Positions 32,631-33,399 of a stretch of 33,399 nt of DNA are shown one piece after another; position 1 is the stretch's first letter; every line of letters starts with the position of its first letter. Location: NCBI GenBank assembly GCA_900318995.1, contig ONMR01000021.1, positions 1 through 33,399 of the forward strand. Reading direction: 5' to 3'. Under the pieces are notes generated by a model. It did no database searches and was not told the DNA's origin. It was given only the letters and a program-made list of their open reading frames with translations. This DNA is from an uncultured Prevotellaceae bacterium. GTDB taxonomy: Bacteria; Bacteroidota; Bacteroidia; Bacteroidales; Bacteroidaceae. Both the position numbers and the translations under genes were made by a program.

Positions 32631-33399
32631 TTAACCTTCGTCGTTAACATCGCCGGGATTGCCGCCACCGTTGTTACCGCCGCCACCAAGGTTCTGCTGG
32701 CCCTCGTTGAAAGGATCATTAGTCTGACCCAGTTCCACCTCCTTAAGGATGTCGGCACTCTTCTCACCAGTAACCGCATTGACAAAGAAGTAGCGGAGGA
32801 AGATCTTGGTGCGGCCTGCACTGGGTGCTCCGTACTTATTGTCATAAGCAGCCTTGATGTCCATAGCACCGGCCACCACGCTGAACGGGTCAGCAAATGC
32901 TGAGGCCTTGTCAAACGCATTGCTAACACCACGGCTGGTAGGAGCTGATGCCTCAATAACCAGGCGCAGGTTAGCCACATTCTCAGGGATGCTGATAAGT
33001 CCAAACTTGAACTCCTGCTCAGTCAGCTGAACAGTGCAGGCAGCCGGAGCATCCACGCCCACCAGGGCAGGAGGATTAGCCACAGCATTACCGCCGCAGC
33101 GGATAATCCAGAAGTTCAGCCTCTGGTAAAGGTTAAGACCGCTAATCTTGGCAGCATTACCCAGGATAGAGCGGCCGGCCTGACTCTGAGCCAGGTTGTT
33201 CCAGGCACTGATCTGAGCAGTGGTCAGGTTCTTCCAGCTCTGACTGAGCTGCTTAAAGATACCCTTAACGGTACTCTGACTGGCGGTGCTGGTCTTCTTA
33301 CCATAACCGCGGTTACGGAGATACTTGCGGCCCTTGGCCTTAGCAGCAGTCACGCCCTTGGCGCTACCACTCATCTCCTCAAATGCAATAGAAGGTGCA
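32631..33399 (-). CDS. DUF6266-like protein, start cut by the window edge
   Basis: The frame stays open to the right edge: upstream of MSGSAKGV it reads APSIAFEE, matching KPSIAFDR at the start of the 30721-32531 protein, so the real start lies a few codons beyond 33399. The Met at 33374 is internal. The protein shows KGRKYLRNRGYGKKT, SWKNLTTAQISAWNNLAQSQ, ISGLNLYQRLNFWIIRCGG and TKIFLRYFFVNAVTGEKS, the same modules as in its neighbour. Instead of InlB-like repeats it ends in a short Gly/Asn-rich tail (GGGGNNGGGNPGDVNDEG). The two genes look like a tandem duplication in which one copy gained or the other lost the repeat region. Function is unknown. Confidence 0.75.
   Translation of the reverse strand, partial: APSIAFEEMSGSAKGVTAAKAKGRKYLRNRGYGKKTSTASQSTVKGIFKQLSQSWKNLTTAQISAWNNLAQSQAGRSILGNAAKISGLNLYQRLNFWIIRCGGNAVANPPALVGVDAPAACTVQLTEQEFKFGLISIPENVANLRLVIEASAPTSRGVSNAFDKASAFADPFSVVAGAMDIKAAYDNKYGAPSAGRTKIFLRYFFVNAVTGEKSADILKEVELGQTNDPFNEGQQNLGGGGNNGGGNPGDVNDEG

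Overview
The window looks like a chromosome segment from a Bacteroidota bacterium, most likely Bacteroidales. The signs are repeated -7 boxes of the form TAnnTTTG, several with a TTTG/TTG -33 box 20 bp upstream; a C-terminal domain of the type IX secretion sorting kind; many lipoproteins; duplicated-FtsX permeases; and NtrC-type regulation. Species cannot be named from this alone.

Layout. 1-5340 is chromosomal backbone: the V-type ATPase K subunit, a perfect 35-bp inverted repeat, a 1297-residue repeat-rich protein with a probable sorting signal, ruvC (minus) and tRNA-Ala(GGC). 5340-8460 holds phage-type wall and lysis genes with no head, tail or integrase gene: an amidase-fold protein that has lost its metal and catalytic residues, a candidate unimolecular spanin, a GH24 lysozyme and a membrane coiled-coil protein, plus a minus-strand hypothetical with a possible RNA switch in its leader. 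8460-10300 carries a DUF6624-like lipoprotein and a PD-(D/E)XK-like nuclease behind palindromes and two promoters. 10300-11930 has no confident gene; its minus strand is dense in short, possibly decayed reading frames. 11932-14015 is a two-gene operon (radical SAM/SPASM protein, then Gfo/Idh/MocA oxidoreductase). 14149-16506 encodes a lipoprotein and an unusual fusion of an ECF sigma factor, a membrane segment and a C-terminal outer-membrane beta-barrel.

17036-17731 is a solitary gene whose protein shares an architecture with the two proteins at the right end of the window. 17819-30559 is one regulatory and export unit: an NtrC-type response regulator and histidine kinase, then GTGTAAA/TTTACAC palindromes and a textbook sigma-54 promoter, then a TolC-like channel, membrane-fusion adaptor, ABC ATPase and three tandem FtsX-type permeases. 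A 39-bp remnant of a fourth permease follows. A bidirectional terminator separates this from two minus-strand genes (30721-33399). The first carries about five InlB-B-like repeats and an apparent frameshift; the second runs off the window.

Most notable: the sigma-factor/beta-barrel fusion, the amidase pseudoenzyme beside a lysis cassette, the sigma-54 control region with its implied start correction, the birth-and-death pattern in the permease array, and the dispersed three-member protein family. All assignments come from reading the sequence; no database search was run.
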